Assembly (NCBI RefSeq): GCF_006715975.1
Contig: NZ_VFOF01000001.1
Span: forward strand, 1,829,001 to 1,893,000
Direction of reading: 5' to 3'
DNA length: 64,000 nt
From: Zymomonas mobilis
Lineage (GTDB): Bacteria > Pseudomonadota > Alphaproteobacteria > Sphingomonadales > Sphingomonadaceae
A model generated the notes under the pieces. It worked only from the letters and a program-made list of their open reading frames with translations, did no database searches and had not been told where the DNA came from. Position 1 is the first letter of the stretch. The number at the start of each line of letters is the position of its first letter. This document shows, piece by piece, positions 1 through 9,212 of the stretch. The position numbers and the translations under genes are program-made.

Positions 1-1
1 G

Positions 2-106
2 ATTTATTTCTGGATCATTGGACTGGGCTTGGTTGTCGGTATTCATTTGAATGCAACACTGGCATTTGACAGGGCAACCTCTGTTGCCCCAAAAAGTAGT
101 AAATAA
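2..106 (+). CDS. C-terminal end of a membrane protein, possibly YihY/BrkB family (partial)
   Basis: The frame starting at base 2 is open from the window edge to a TAA at 104-106, giving 34 residues. The segment starts with a hydrophobic stretch (IYFWIIGLGLVVGIHLNA) followed by a short polar tail. The pattern of a last membrane helix running into 'LNA.L..' resembles the end of YihY/BrkB (formerly ribonuclease BN) inner-membrane proteins, which I recall lying next to fabI in sphingomonads. Only the tail is visible, so the family is an inference. The stop lies 20 bp before the fabI ATG, which suggests co-transcription. Confidence 0.4.
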   Translation: MYFWIIGLGLVVGIHLNATLAFDRATSVAPKSSK

Positions 107-126
107 TTTTGATAGACGAGGTATGT

Positions 127-933
127 ATGGCCGGATTGATGGATGGGAAAAGAGGACTGATCATGGGGCTTGCCAATGATCGTTCTTTGGCATGGGGAAT
201 TGCCTGCGCTCTTAAAGAGCAAGGTGCTGAACTGGCTTTCGCATATCAAGGCGATGCCTTAAAAAAACGGGTGCAACCGCTGGCAGAAAAGTTGGGATCA
301 GATATTCTGATCGACTGTGATGTCAGTGATATGGCGGCAATTGATAACGCTTTTGATAATCTGGCAGAACGTTGGCCAACGATTGATTTTGTGGTTCATG
401 CCATTGGCTTTTCTGACAAAAATGAACTGCGTGGTCATTTTGCAGATACCAGCCTTGAAAATTTCCAGATGACGATGACGATTTCTGCTTATTCCTTGAT
501 TGCGGTAACCAGAAAAGCCCGTGACATGATGCCAAATGGCGGTAGCGTTTTGACGCTGACCTATTATGGCGCAGAAAAAGTCATGCCGAATTATAATATT
601 ATGGGTGTTGCAAAAGCCGCCTTGGAAACCTCGGTAAAATATCTGGCTGCAGATCTTGGTGACCAGAATATTCGGGTTAATGCTATTTCGGCAGGTCCAA
701 TCCAAACGATGGCAGCCCGTGGCATTGGTGATTTTTCTTATATCCTGAAATGGAATCAGCTGAACACCCCATTGAAGCGGACGGTTTCGATCGAAGAAGT
801 CGGGAAGTCATCGCTTTATTTACTGTCCGATCTGGCTTCAGGCGTTACGGGCGAAATTCATCATGTGGATGCCGGATATAATATTGTCGGTATGAAGCGC
901 ATTGATGCGCCAGATATTGTGCTCGCAAAATGA
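127..933 (+). CDS. fabI: Enoyl-[acyl-carrier-protein] reductase (NADH) FabI
   Basis: This gene encodes a 268-residue short-chain-dehydrogenase-type enoyl-ACP reductase, which performs the last reduction of each fatty-acid elongation cycle in the cytoplasm. The N-terminus carries the FabI nucleotide-binding pattern ([13 protein letters not shown]). The HAIGFSD segment and the active-site pair Y-x6-K (YNIMGVAK, about residues 155-162) match FabI rather than FabG. An in-frame TTG lies 18 bp upstream at 109, but the ATG at 127 is preceded by GACGAGG at good spacing and gives the usual FabI length. The stop overlaps the aroC start by 4 bp (ATGA), so the two genes are probably translationally coupled. 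Confidence 0.96.
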   Translation: MAGLMDGKRGLIMGLANDRSLAWGIACALKEQGAELAFAYQGDALKKRVQPLAEKLGSDILIDCDVSDMAAIDNAFDNLAERWPTIDFVVHAIGFSDKNELRGHFADTSLENFQMTMTISAYSLIAVTRKARDMMPNGGSVLTLTYYGAEKVMPNYNIMGVAKAALETSVKYLAADLGDQNIRVNAISAGPIQTMAARGIGDFSYILKWNQLNTPLKRTVSIEEVGKSSLYLLSDLASGVTGEIHHVDAGYNIVGMKRIDAPDIVLAK

Positions 934-2009
934 GTTTCAACAGCTTTGGTCACCTCTTCCGCTTTACCAGCTGGGGAGAAAGTCACGGCCCTGCCCTTGG
1001 TGCTGTGGTGGATGGCTGCCCGCCCGGATTGGCCTTGTCTGAAAAAGATATTCAGCCTTGGCTAGACCGCCGGAAACCCGGTTCTTCTCGCTTTACAACG
1101 CAGAGACGTGAAGCGGATGAAGTGAAAATTTTGTCAGGTGTTTTCGAAGGCCAGACAACTGGCACGCCAATCAGCCTGATGATTGAGAATACAGACCAGC
1201 GTTCCCGTGATTACAGTAATGTCGCGCAACAATACCGTCCGGCGCATGGTGATTTCGCCTATGATGCAAAATATGGTTTGCGCGATTATCGCGGTGGTGG
1301 TCGGTCTTCGGCAAGAGAAACAGCCGCCCGTGTTGCCGCCGGTGCTGTAGCAAGGCTAGTCATTCCGGAAGTGAAAATTCAGGGATATCTAGTTGAACTG
1401 GGCGGTGACAAAATTGATCGTCAGGCGTTTGATGAAGCAGAGATCAACAATAATCCTTTTTTCTGCCCTGATAAAAAGGCCGTCGAAAGATGGGAACAAA
1501 TTGTCGATAATGCTCGAAAAGACGGCAATTCTGTTGGTGCCATTGTTGAATGCGTTGCAACGCAGGTAGCTGCAGGCTGGGGGGCGCCCCTTTATGCCAA
1601 ACTGGATTCAGAATTAGCCGCAGCCTGTATGGGCATTAATGCTGTTAAAGGCGTTGAAATCGGCGATGGCTTTGATGCTGCACGGTCAACAGGACGCGAT
1701 AACGCTGATGCGCTGCGCCCTGCCTTAGAAGGACATGGTCAGGCACGTTTCGTATCCAATCATGCAGGCGGTGTGACAGCTGGTATTGCGACAGGACAAC
1801 CGGTTGTTATCCGCTGCGCATTAAAGCCGACCCCTTCTATTCTGTCACCCTTGCCATCGATCAATCGCGATGGTGAGGCGGTAGAGATCAGCACGAAAGG
1901 CCGTCATGACCCTTGTGTCGGTATTCGAGCTGTTCCTGTCGTAGAAGCCATGGTGGCATTAGTTTTGGCAGATCAAAAACTTTTGCATCGCGCCCAGACG
2001 GGTCGCTAA
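930..2009 (+). CDS. aroC: Chorismate synthase
   Basis: This 359-residue protein is chorismate synthase, the flavin-dependent last enzyme of the shikimate pathway, which converts EPSP to chorismate. Family hallmarks are visible: N-terminal [18 protein letters not shown], the central [19 protein letters not shown] block (about residues 119-137), and the C-terminal [18 protein letters not shown] block. The length is typical. It overlaps fabI by 4 bp and is followed after about 20 bp by a strong hairpin terminator, so fabI-aroC form the end of a transcription unit. Confidence 0.97.
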   Translation: MSFNSFGHLFRFTSWGESHGPALGAVVDGCPPGLALSEKDIQPWLDRRKPGSSRFTTQRREADEVKILSGVFEGQTTGTPISLMIENTDQRSRDYSNVAQQYRPAHGDFAYDAKYGLRDYRGGGRSSARETAARVAAGAVARLVIPEVKIQGYLVELGGDKIDRQAFDEAEINNNPFFCPDKKAVERWEQIVDNARKDGNSVGAIVECVATQVAAGWGAPLYAKLDSELAAACMGINAVKGVEIGDGFDAARSTGRDNADALRPALEGHGQARFVSNHAGGVTAGIATGQPVVIRCALKPTPSILSPLPSINRDGEAVEISTKGRHDPCVGIRAVPVVEAMVALVLADQKLLHRAQTGR

Positions 2010-2024
2010 TATTTCTTTCAAATA

Positions 2025-2062
2025 TAAAAAAAGCCGGAAGTCCTAAAACCTCCGGCTTTTTT
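2025..2062. terminator. Bidirectional rho-independent terminator between aroC and the TonB receptor gene
   Basis: The hairpin arms AAGCCGGA and TCCGGCTT surround a short loop, with an A-run before and a T-run after. It therefore reads as an intrinsic terminator on both strands and serves the two convergent genes. Confidence 0.85.
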
Positions 2063-2082
2063 TATAGGTTTTGAGTGTAAGC

Positions 2083-4539
2083 TTAGATACCGCGTTTCAG
2101 GGTAATGAAGAAACGACGAGGTGCACCAGCCTGTAAATTCTGAGCATCACCACTGGCAACAAAGCCGGTTGTGCCGATGGTCGAAACATAACGCTGACCC
2201 GTCATATTGGTGACGTTACCAATGACCGTCCAGCCCTTCAGATAAGGCACTTCATCACCGAAGTGATAACCGATAGCACCGTTCAAGATATACTGACCGG
2301 GGACATGGACGCTGTTCACGGCATCAGCCAAACGATGCACCATAAAGGTACCACCGACCCGCATTAACAAGTGATGGTCGTCATAAACGATATCAGCTTT
2401 GAACATGTTCCGCGGAATACCGGGAACCCATTTATTTTTGGTATCGTAAAGAACCGAACCGTTTTCGCCCATTATATTATTGGCATAGGTTGCATGGGTA
2501 TAAGAATACCCGGCCAAGACAGATAATGGCCGCAAAATGCGATACATGGCGGTGACATCAACGCCATAATTCTTCACACCGCCGACATTATAAACATTGA
2601 TAGGGGCGTTAGCGCTTTTAGTCGAAGTCGCCAGCAGATTATTGGTTATATAGCTGTAATAGGCAGCAATGCTGGTCTGGAAACGACCTTCATGATACCG
2701 CATACCGATTTCATAATTGGTCGATTTTTCAGGCCGAAGCTTGTGATCGCTGGATAAATTATTGAAATTAGCCTGCGAGGTGGCTGCCAAAAGATTGGCA
2801 TTCATCGCCTGCATATTTTCGGAATAATTAAAGAACAAATCGATGCGGCTATCCGGTTTCCACAAGATACCGAATTGCGGCAAGAACCAATCCGTTGAGT
2901 TCAGCTTGCCCGTTGCACGATTGTAATCGGAAAGATTACCGGCGGCTTTATTCTGGCTGGTGGTCTGGAATCCTTTCCATCCACCGGACAAAGTCACCTT
3001 ACCAAAGTCCATGCGATCAGACACATAATACATCGTCGTTTCGGAACCGATGGTATGCGCCCATTGTGAACTGAAAGGATTGCTTTGATATTGCAAGATA
3101 TTACGGGATGGCCCGCTTTGATTGGCGGCTAAATCGTAATAATCAGTGGCCTGATGGCTCGTGCTGGATTCATACCAGCCACCGGCTTCCAAATGGTTTT
3201 TGAAGATTGAGAAATCATGATCCCATGCAACATGACCGGTAACGCCACCACGATTCTGGGTCGAGGTCACGCCCATAACGGATAATGAAGAGCCGCCCGG
3301 GGTTGCAACATAAGGATTATACATCAAATCCTGACCATATTCGCGGTTGTAATAACCAGTCAGGTCAACACTGATTTCTTTGGTCACATGCCGTTTGAAA
3401 TGCAGACCACCAATATAATCACGTCTTAAAGTCGATGCACTGTAATAGGTGTCATTGACCGAATTGTAAGGCGATGGATAAGCATTGCTGCCATTCTGGT
3501 AGGCTGTTCCCATTTGCTGGGCGACATCCCAGTTATGGGTATAATCGGTATCGGTGCCCAAGCCTTTTTGCATGTCATAACTACTATTCATGTAGTTATT
3601 TTCACGAAGGCTGGAATAGTCGAAGAAGACACCGACTTCGCCATCATAGCCATCATGCAGATCCTGCGTGATTTTGGCGTTGACCTGATGCTCTTTTTCT
3701 TTACCCCAACCGCGGCTTTTACCGCTGGTTAAATAGCCATAGCTGAAAGATCCGCGCAAACCGTTTCCGGTGACGTCACCGCTTTCAACACGGGCAAAGC
3801 CACGCCATGTATTGTTAGAGCCATAGGTGCCTGAACCGACGATATCGAGTTTATCACCCGGACGGTGTGATGCGAACTGAACCGAGCCACCGACATTATT
3901 ATTAGCCGCTAAACCAAGGCTGCCCGTCGAGGAATTGACCGTCACGCTGTCGATATTTTCAGGCATGATCATCCGGTTGATCGACAAGCCATTGCTGCTG
4001 TCCATCATATTACCAAGAGGCACACCATCAATCGTAAAACCGATCTGATCCTGTGAAAAGCCACGGATAGTCAGGTTACTGGATTTTTCATCCAGACCGA
4101 AAGAGTCAGCAGACTGGAAATTAACACTTGGCAAGGTGGCCATGACACTGAGTGCGGATGTACCAGGGGTCATCCGGCTGAAATTGTCTTGTGTTATAGT
4201 TATTTGCTGGCGGGTTTGTCCAAAACCGATATTGGCAATATCATCCCGTCCGACCCGACGGCTGATTAAGCCACCAGCGCCATCATCTTTGGCGGGCGGT
4301 TGCGTGATATCGACTTTCCGAAGCATGGGTCTATCAGGCACAGGATGCGAAACAGCGGTCGGCGTCTGGCCTCTTGTGCCGGCACCGGTTGTTTGCGCGG
4401 GCGCCGGATAAGCAGCGGAAGATGGCGGATTGCCCGTAGGATTATTCGGTTTCTTATATTGAACCCCCTGCGCGTAAGCTGATTGCACACAAGCAAGAAG
4501 GGCGGTACCTGCCAGTAACTGACAAAAATATCTTGTCAT
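2083..4539 (-). CDS. TonB-dependent outer-membrane receptor
   Basis: The 818-residue product is a TonB-dependent receptor, a ligand-gated outer-membrane beta-barrel driven by TonB-ExbBD. It has a signal peptide (about residues 1-23, ending AYA), a proline/threonine-rich segment (about 25-95), a plug domain (about 110-230, with SNLTIRGFSQDQIGFTIDGV) and a long Tyr/Asn/Gly-rich barrel ending in RRFFITLKRGI. Such genes import siderophores, cobalamin or other solutes; the substrate cannot be told from sequence, and no siderophore gene is adjacent. The ATG is preceded by a near-ideal ribosome-binding site, AAAGGAGAGG. It is monocistronic, converging on aroC, and presumably depends on the TonB operon at 22-25 kb. 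Confidence 0.92.
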   Translation of the reverse strand: MTRYFCQLLAGTALLACVQSAYAQGVQYKKPNNPTGNPPSSAAYPAPAQTTGAGTRGQTPTAVSHPVPDRPMLRKVDITQPPAKDDGAGGLISRRVGRDDIANIGFGQTRQQITITQDNFSRMTPGTSALSVMATLPSVNFQSADSFGLDEKSSNLTIRGFSQDQIGFTIDGVPLGNMMDSSNGLSINRMIMPENIDSVTVNSSTGSLGLAANNNVGGSVQFASHRPGDKLDIVGSGTYGSNNTWRGFARVESGDVTGNGLRGSFSYGYLTSGKSRGWGKEKEHQVNAKITQDLHDGYDGEVGVFFDYSSLRENNYMNSSYDMQKGLGTDTDYTHNWDVAQQMGTAYQNGSNAYPSPYNSVNDTYYSASTLRRDYIGGLHFKRHVTKEISVDLTGYYNREYGQDLMYNPYVATPGGSSLSVMGVTSTQNRGGVTGHVAWDHDFSIFKNHLEAGGWYESSTSHQATDYYDLAANQSGPSRNILQYQSNPFSSQWAHTIGSETTMYYVSDRMDFGKVTLSGGWKGFQTTSQNKAAGNLSDYNRATGKLNSTDWFLPQFGILWKPDSRIDLFFNYSENMQAMNANLLAATSQANFNNLSSDHKLRPEKSTNYEIGMRYHEGRFQTSIAAYYSYITNNLLATSTKSANAPINVYNVGGVKNYGVDVTAMYRILRPLSVLAGYSYTHATYANNIMGENGSVLYDTKNKWVPGIPRNMFKADIVYDDHHLLMRVGGTFMVHRLADAVNSVHVPGQYILNGAIGYHFGDEVPYLKGWTVIGNVTNMTGQRYVSTIGTTGFVASGDAQNLQAGAPRRFFITLKRGI

Positions 4540-4803
4540 TCATCCTCTCCTTTACCGCAATATGACCGGATTTTTCCGGTTCCTGCAGATATTCTTTTAG
4601 TCTTTTTATTGTATCCAAGAGAATGGATGGATGACATTATCAGACCACCCCATTTCATTCCCCTGATAGATAACTGAAACGTCCTGTTCTGTAGGCTATA
4701 TTAGCGAAAAAGCAAAAGCCTAACAGCGAACAAAATGTCCAGTGACAATTTGTTATAAAGCTGTGCTGTGATGTCTACATAGCTGTTATTAGGCTTGATA
4801 GCT
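4540..4803 (-). promoter_or_regulatory. Upstream region of the TonB-dependent receptor
   Basis: This 264-bp AT-rich stretch separates the receptor start from the L,D-transpeptidase stop. It must hold the receptor promoter. I see no convincing Fur box. A short inverted pair TATCAG/CTGATA lies at about 4638-4672, too short to call an operator. Confidence 0.4.
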
Positions 4804-5343
4804 TTAAAATATCTTAAGACTATCCCCTAATTGTAATCTGATGAGCAGATTCTCTAAGAAATCTGGCATAACAGCCACACATCCAGCCGTTTGACGACCA
4901 AAAATACGACAATGTAGGAAAATCGCACTGCCTAAATAGGGAAAAGCCGGTCGGTCGTTATAACCAAGCGTGATAATAATGTCGTAGAGAGAATCTTGAC
5001 GCCACAAAGACTCAGCTGACCCTGAAAAAGGCAAAGTCACGGGTCGGTTATAGCAGGGATATTGGCTGTCATCGCACCAACCATCATTGGGACGAATCCA
5101 GCGCCATGGGATTTTGATATCCTGAACATTAAAAGGCGGATGAGCGGCGGTATTAAAACGGTCAGGCCGTAATAACGCTCCCCGAATAGGCCAACATCCA
5201 AGCGGGGTTTTATTGTCCCCTTCCCGTTTAGCCTCCGCTGCGACAACCCCGTTTTTCCCCAAGGCGCAGGAAGTCTGATAGCATTGACCCTTCCGGTTTT
5301 CGGTCAGGATTCGAGACTGACTGTCGATGTAGATTTCTACCAT
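4804..5343 (-). CDS. L,D-transpeptidase (YkuD) family protein
   Basis: The 179-residue protein has the core of a YkuD-type L,D-transpeptidase. A substrate-loop histidine (IFLHC, about residue 145) is followed by the catalytic motif T-x-G-C (QTAGCVAV, about residues 152-159). YkuD enzymes form 3-3 peptidoglycan crosslinks or attach proteins to peptidoglycan through this cysteine. It has no clear signal peptide or LysM domain and resembles the short, single-domain proteobacterial group whose role is poorly known. An upstream segment with GDNKTPLGCWP fits the family ('GD..TP.G'). It is flanked by gaps of more than 160 bp and is probably transcribed alone. Confidence 0.8.
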   Translation of the reverse strand: MVEIYIDSQSRILTENRKGQCYQTSCALGKNGVVAAEAKREGDNKTPLGCWPIRGALLRPDRFNTAAHPPFNVQDIKIPWRWIRPNDGWCDDSQYPCYNRPVTLPFSGSAESLWRQDSLYDIIITLGYNDRPAFPYLGSAIFLHCRIFGRQTAGCVAVMPDFLENLLIRLQLGDSLKIF

Positions 5344-5507
5344 TATCGGGAAGAATGCCTTCTATTATCCTGCAACATTACGAGCTGTTTATTAAAATAC
5401 CCCAAAATCTATTCAAGCACCGTTTAGAAACTAGCTGATTAAAATAAAGGTAGCGTTAAAAGATTAACGCTACCTCAAAATAGTTTAATTTAGAAAACGA
5501 CTATCTT

Positions 5508-6524
5508 TTAGAAGCCTTCAAGAACGATCTTGCCTTTACTATGTCCCGCTTCGATAAATTGATGCGCCTGTTTAAGATTTTTGGCGTTAATAACCCCTAA
5601 ATTTTTTGTAAGGGTTGTTCTGATGCACCCTTCATCCACAAGATCACTTAACTTATTCAAAATGGAATGCTGCTCGGACAAATCGGCAGTTTCAAACATT
5701 GAGCGGGTGAACATACATTCATAATGAAGAGACAAAGATTTTGCCTGAAAAATATCAATATTCAGGAGTCCCGGCTCATCAATCAGAGCAAAACGGCCTT
5801 GAGGTGCCATCAATTTGGCAGCTTCCTCAAAATGTTGATCGGTATGATTGGCTGAAAAAACAAAAGGTAGAGCGCCTTTGTTAAGTGCCTCTATCTGGGG
5901 AGATAAGGCTTTACTATGATCGATAACATAATGAGCGCCCATCATAGTAACCCATTCACTGCTTTCTGGTCGGGAGGCCGTGGCGATAACCGTTGCATCG
6001 CTTAACTGGCGCGCTAGTTGAATTGCGATCGAGCTGACACCACCACTGCCGCCGATAATTAAGATAGCGGGTTTAATACCGGCAACAGGTTGATGGATAT
6101 TAAGCCGGTCGAATAAAACTTCCCAAGCGGTAAGTGTGGTTAACGGTAAGGCCGCCGCTTCTGCCCAGTTAAGGCTTTTGGGTTTTTTGCCTACAATTCG
6201 TTCATCGACAAGCTGAAATTCTGCATTACTGCCGGAGCGATTCAAAGTCCCTGCATAGAAGACTTCATCGCCCACTTTGAATAATTGTGCCTCATCGCCC
6301 GTTTCGACGACAACACCCGCAGCATCCCATCCTAAAATTTTCCATTCTTCCCCTGCCTTAAGAGGCATCTTCTGTCTTACTTTTGCATCAACCGGATTAA
6401 CGGAAACCGCTTTTATCTCGATTAATAAATCACGGCCTTTGGATTTTGGCCTAGGAATCTCGATATCCACCAAGGAGTCAGGCTCTGTAAGGGAGAGCGG
6501 TTTTTGATAGCCAACTGCACGCAT
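5508..6524 (-). CDS. Zinc-type alcohol dehydrogenase-like / quinone oxidoreductase family protein
   Basis: The 338-residue protein belongs to the medium-chain dehydrogenase/reductase superfamily. The GroES-like half (about residues 25-130) includes the typical VDAKVRQK and GWDAAGVV segments, and the Rossmann half has IIGGSGGVSSIAIQLAR (about 152-170). The zinc-binding cysteines of true alcohol dehydrogenases are absent, so it is more like an NADPH-dependent quinone oxidoreductase (ZADH/YhdH-like). It is divergently arranged with an HxlR-type regulator, a layout seen with redox- or quinone-sensing regulators and their target reductases (for example QorR/QorA in Corynebacterium), so inducible detoxification of quinones or reactive electrophiles is a reasonable inference. 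Confidence 0.85.
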   Translation of the reverse strand: MRAVGYQKPLSLTEPDSLVDIEIPRPKSKGRDLLIEIKAVSVNPVDAKVRQKMPLKAGEEWKILGWDAAGVVVETGDEAQLFKVGDEVFYAGTLNRSGSNAEFQLVDERIVGKKPKSLNWAEAAALPLTTLTAWEVLFDRLNIHQPVAGIKPAILIIGGSGGVSSIAIQLARQLSDATVIATASRPESSEWVTMMGAHYVIDHSKALSPQIEALNKGALPFVFSANHTDQHFEEAAKLMAPQGRFALIDEPGLLNIDIFQAKSLSLHYECMFTRSMFETADLSEQHSILNKLSDLVDEGCIRTTLTKNLGVINAKNLKQAHQFIEAGHSKGKIVLEGF

Positions 6525-6601
6525 AATGTATTCCTTTTACAGTTTGAGGCTATCAATATCTATCTTACCTTCATAAAGAACAAGAACGCACATAAAAGGC
6601 C

Positions 6602-6625
6602 TATAGTATCTAAAAGGATACTGTA
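6602..6625. promoter_or_regulatory. Candidate HxlR-regulator operator
   Basis: An inverted repeat with perfect 6-bp arms, AGTATC and GATACT separated by 6 bp, extends to about 8 of 9 matched positions on each side. It lies in the 114-bp divergent interval between the dehydrogenase and regulator genes, directly before the regulator's ribosome-binding site. Position and symmetry fit an autoregulatory operator; binding is an inference. Confidence 0.5.
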
Positions 6626-6638
6626 AAAGGAAATGATA

Positions 6639-6983
6639 ATGCCTCGTATCCGACATAAAAGCTTTGAATGTAACGCGGGTTGCCCCGTGGAAGGGACGCT
6701 CAATTTGATTGATGGCAAATGGAAAGGCGTTATTCTCTATCATCTTTTTGAGAAAACATTGCGTTTCAACGAGTTACGCCGCAGACTTCCTGATATTACG
6801 CAGCGTATGCTCACCAAACAATTAAGAGAATTAGAGAAAAATAATCTAATTATCCGAACCGTTTATCCTGTCATTCCGCCCAAGGTTGAATATAGTTTGT
6901 CTGAATTGGGGCGTAGTCTTGAGCCTGTTATAGCGGCGCTTAAAACATGGGGTGACCGATATTTGAGCAGTAATGAGGTATAG
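6639..6983 (+). CDS. HxlR-family winged-helix transcriptional regulator
   Basis: The product is about 114 residues, a single HxlR/MarR-like winged-helix domain. It has the family's N-terminal cysteine region (ECNAGCPVEGTLNLIDGKWK) and the recognition-helix region (RFNELRRRLPDITQRMLTKQLRELE). HxlR proteins such as YodB, CatR and QorR bind as dimers and often sense quinones or diamide through an N-terminal cysteine; two cysteines are available here. Two ATGs lie 6 bp apart; the second (6639) is chosen because the AAAGG site at 6626-6630 is then 8 bp upstream, while it is only 2 bp from the first (6633). It probably represses itself and the divergent oxidoreductase. Confidence 0.88.
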   Translation: MPRIRHKSFECNAGCPVEGTLNLIDGKWKGVILYHLFEKTLRFNELRRRLPDITQRMLTKQLRELEKNNLIIRTVYPVIPPKVEYSLSELGRSLEPVIAALKTWGDRYLSSNEV

Positions 6984-7127
6984 ATCGGAAGATGATAAGA
7001 GCCTCCAAAGGATTGTCTCTGCTAGGCCTTATCATTACCCCTTGAATAACAGATATGCGGCCATATTAAGAATGTAGCAAGGCAGCCAACACATCACCGC
7101 ATATCCAAGATTAGAGAGCCTATTTTT

Positions 7128-8222
7128 TTATAGTTGATGACCGCTACGGTCGCGCTTGGTTTCAAGATAGGCCTGATTATGGGGATTGGGTTCGATTTTC
7201 AAAGGCAATCGTTCGACAACGTCAATGCCTGCGTTTTTGAGCCCCTGAACCTTATCGGGATTGTTGGTCAGCAATCGGATTTGTTTCACTTCTAATTCCT
7301 GCAACATTTGGGCAGCGAGCCTGAAATCACGGGCATCATTGACAAATCCCAATCGAACATTGGCATCTACCGTATCGAAGCCCTGATCTTGCAAGCTATA
7401 GGCGCGCAATTTGTTGATAAGTCCGATACCGCGCCCTTCCTGCCGTAAATAAAGCAGGATACCATAGCCGGAATTATCCATAATCCGCAAAGCCTGATGA
7501 AGCTGGGGGCCGCAATCGCATTTAAGCGATCCGAAAACATCGCCGGTTAAACATTCGCTATGCAGACGAACAACGGGTGGCTGTCCATCAGGATGACCGA
7601 TAATGACGGCCACATGTTCAACAGCATCGGCATTATTTCGAAAAGCGACGATCTGACTGTTTTCGATCGCTTTACCATGATCGCCCAAGGAAATCGGCAA
7701 CCGCGCTCTTGCTGCGATATAGACGCCCTGCCCTTGGAAAAAATCGACAATGTCTTCAGCGGGCACCGTTAAAAGCGCCTGATTGGAGTTACCTTCCTGC
7801 ACAAAGAAAGCCGGTAAAAGACCCGCCATTCTGGCTAAATCTAAGGCAGAGGCCGCAGCTTGTTTGGCAGGAGTTTTTCTAACTTTGAAGGGGCCTTTCA
7901 TAGGCTTTTCAAGATCCATAGAAGGATCAGCCAAAGCCAAAGCCGAAGAACAGTCAATCCAAGGCGTTCTGGCCAAGGTCACTGGCTGTTCAGGCGTGGC
8001 GGCTTCTTTGTCATTAGCGAGATTCAAGATGGCTGCCCGTGCCGCCGAAAGGAGCACATCTGCTTTTTTATCTGGATCAAAGACTTTTAACCGCTGATCG
8101 TCTGCCCGTTCGATAGCCAGCAAACTTAAGACATTTTCCTTATCCGCTATTGAGATAGGCCAGCCTCGACGCAAGGCATCAATGGCCTGTGCGATGACTA
8201 TCGCTTTACGATCCTCAACCAT
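7128..8222 (-). CDS. ribA: GTP cyclohydrolase II (with degenerate RibB-like N-terminal region)
   Basis: The 364-residue protein carries a complete C-terminal GTP cyclohydrolase II domain (about residues 165-355), which starts riboflavin synthesis from GTP. Zinc ligands appear as C...C-x-C (SECLTGDVFGSLKCDCGPQL), followed by LRQEGRGIGL and the NNPDKV substrate-binding motif. The first 165 residues resemble the size and position of a dihydroxybutanone-phosphate synthase domain but lack its recognisable acidic active-site signature, so the protein is probably monofunctional; this is an inference. The ATG overlaps the 3' end of xth by 8 bp, indicating an xth-ribA operon. Confidence 0.9.
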   Translation of the reverse strand: MVEDRKAIVIAQAIDALRRGWPISIADKENVLSLLAIERADDQRLKVFDPDKKADVLLSAARAAILNLANDKEAATPEQPVTLARTPWIDCSSALALADPSMDLEKPMKGPFKVRKTPAKQAAASALDLARMAGLLPAFFVQEGNSNQALLTVPAEDIVDFFQGQGVYIAARARLPISLGDHGKAIENSQIVAFRNNADAVEHVAVIIGHPDGQPPVVRLHSECLTGDVFGSLKCDCGPQLHQALRIMDNSGYGILLYLRQEGRGIGLINKLRAYSLQDQGFDTVDANVRLGFVNDARDFRLAAQMLQELEVKQIRLLTNNPDKVQGLKNAGIDVVERLPLKIEPNPHNQAYLETKRDRSGHQL

Positions 8223-9024
8223 TAAAATTAAACTCCGTTAGCAGAGGAACATGATCAGAAGGTTTTGTCCAACTGCGGCAAGATTCATAAACTTTATGGG
8301 CGACAAGATTTTCTAAGAGAGAGGGGCTTGCCCACATATGGTCGAGACGCCTGCCCCGATCAGATTTCGTCCAGTCTTTCGAACGATAACTCCACCATGT
8401 ATATAAACGGTTGGGCGCTGGGTGAAAATGCCGGCCAAGGTCTATCCAGTTATGGCTGGATTGCAGACGTGTGAGATGATCGACCTCTATCGGGGTATGG
8501 CTGACCACTTTTAAAAGCTGTTTATGGCTCCACACATCAGATTCCAAAGGCGCGATATTAAAATCACCAACCAGAATAGTCGGTTTTTCCAAATGGGATG
8601 ACCATTCGATCATACGGCTTATAAAATCGAGTTTTTGACCAAATTTAGGATTAAGATCCCGATCGGGAATATCACCGCCGGCTGGAATATAAACATTTTC
8701 GAGGCGCACACCATTTTCAAGCGTGATGCCTATATGGCGGGCTTCCTGATTATTTTGCCAATCATGACGGGTCATATCAGAAGGAGAAAAAGCAATCCGG
8801 CTGAGAATGGCTACGCCATTATATCCGGGTTGGCCATGCACGGCCTGATGAATATAGCCGAGATCATGGAAAAGACCGGACGGGAAAACATCATTTGTTG
8901 CCTTGGTTTCTTGCAAACAAAGAATATCCGGCTGTTCTTCTTTCAAGAAACGCTCAACATGCACCAATCTGGCACGTACTGAATTGATATTCCATGAGAC
9001 TATACGCAAAATATTTCCTGCCAT
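8215..9024 (-). CDS. xth: Exodeoxyribonuclease III (AP endonuclease)
   Basis: The 269-residue protein is an ExoIII-type AP endonuclease/3'-5' exonuclease for base-excision repair. Diagnostic blocks are RIVSWNINSVRAR at the N-terminus, ILCLQETKA with the catalytic Glu, VGDFNIAP (Asp/Asn), WWSYR and the C-terminal SDHVPLL with the catalytic Asp-His. The length is typical. It is the first gene of a two-gene unit with ribA, overlapping it by 8 bp. No strong ribosome-binding site precedes the ATG. Confidence 0.95.
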   Translation of the reverse strand: MAGNILRIVSWNINSVRARLVHVERFLKEEQPDILCLQETKATNDVFPSGLFHDLGYIHQAVHGQPGYNGVAILSRIAFSPSDMTRHDWQNNQEARHIGITLENGVRLENVYIPAGGDIPDRDLNPKFGQKLDFISRMIEWSSHLEKPTILVGDFNIAPLESDVWSHKQLLKVVSHTPIEVDHLTRLQSSHNWIDLGRHFHPAPNRLYTWWSYRSKDWTKSDRGRRLDHMWASPSLLENLVAHKVYESCRSWTKPSDHVPLLTEFNFNG

Positions 9025-9173
9025 TTATGACCAACAGAATACCACGTTATGGCGTCTTGTGACGTGAAAGACAGCCTTTATCCGGCCAGTATTCAGCTAA
9101 AATGGGCATGATTTAAGCATAGAGAATGCTTGCCTAGCAAGCGGATATTCATATAGATTTTTCAACAAGATAA

Positions 9174-9212
9174 AAAAAGGCCCTCGCTTCGGGGGCGTGA
9201 AGCGAGGGCTGA
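9174..9212 (-). terminator. Strong minus-strand terminator with no annotated gene in front
   Basis: An 11-bp perfect stem (GCCCTCGCTTC / GAAGCGAGGGC, 8-nt loop) is followed on the minus strand by seven Ts. This is a textbook intrinsic terminator on the minus strand only. No protein-coding gene lies upstream on that strand for about 900 bp, which implies a short non-coding transcript. Confidence 0.8.

Noticed and set aside
298-705. A 135-codon minus-strand frame inside fabI
   Set aside because: It is antisense to a well-supported gene and has no independent evidence.
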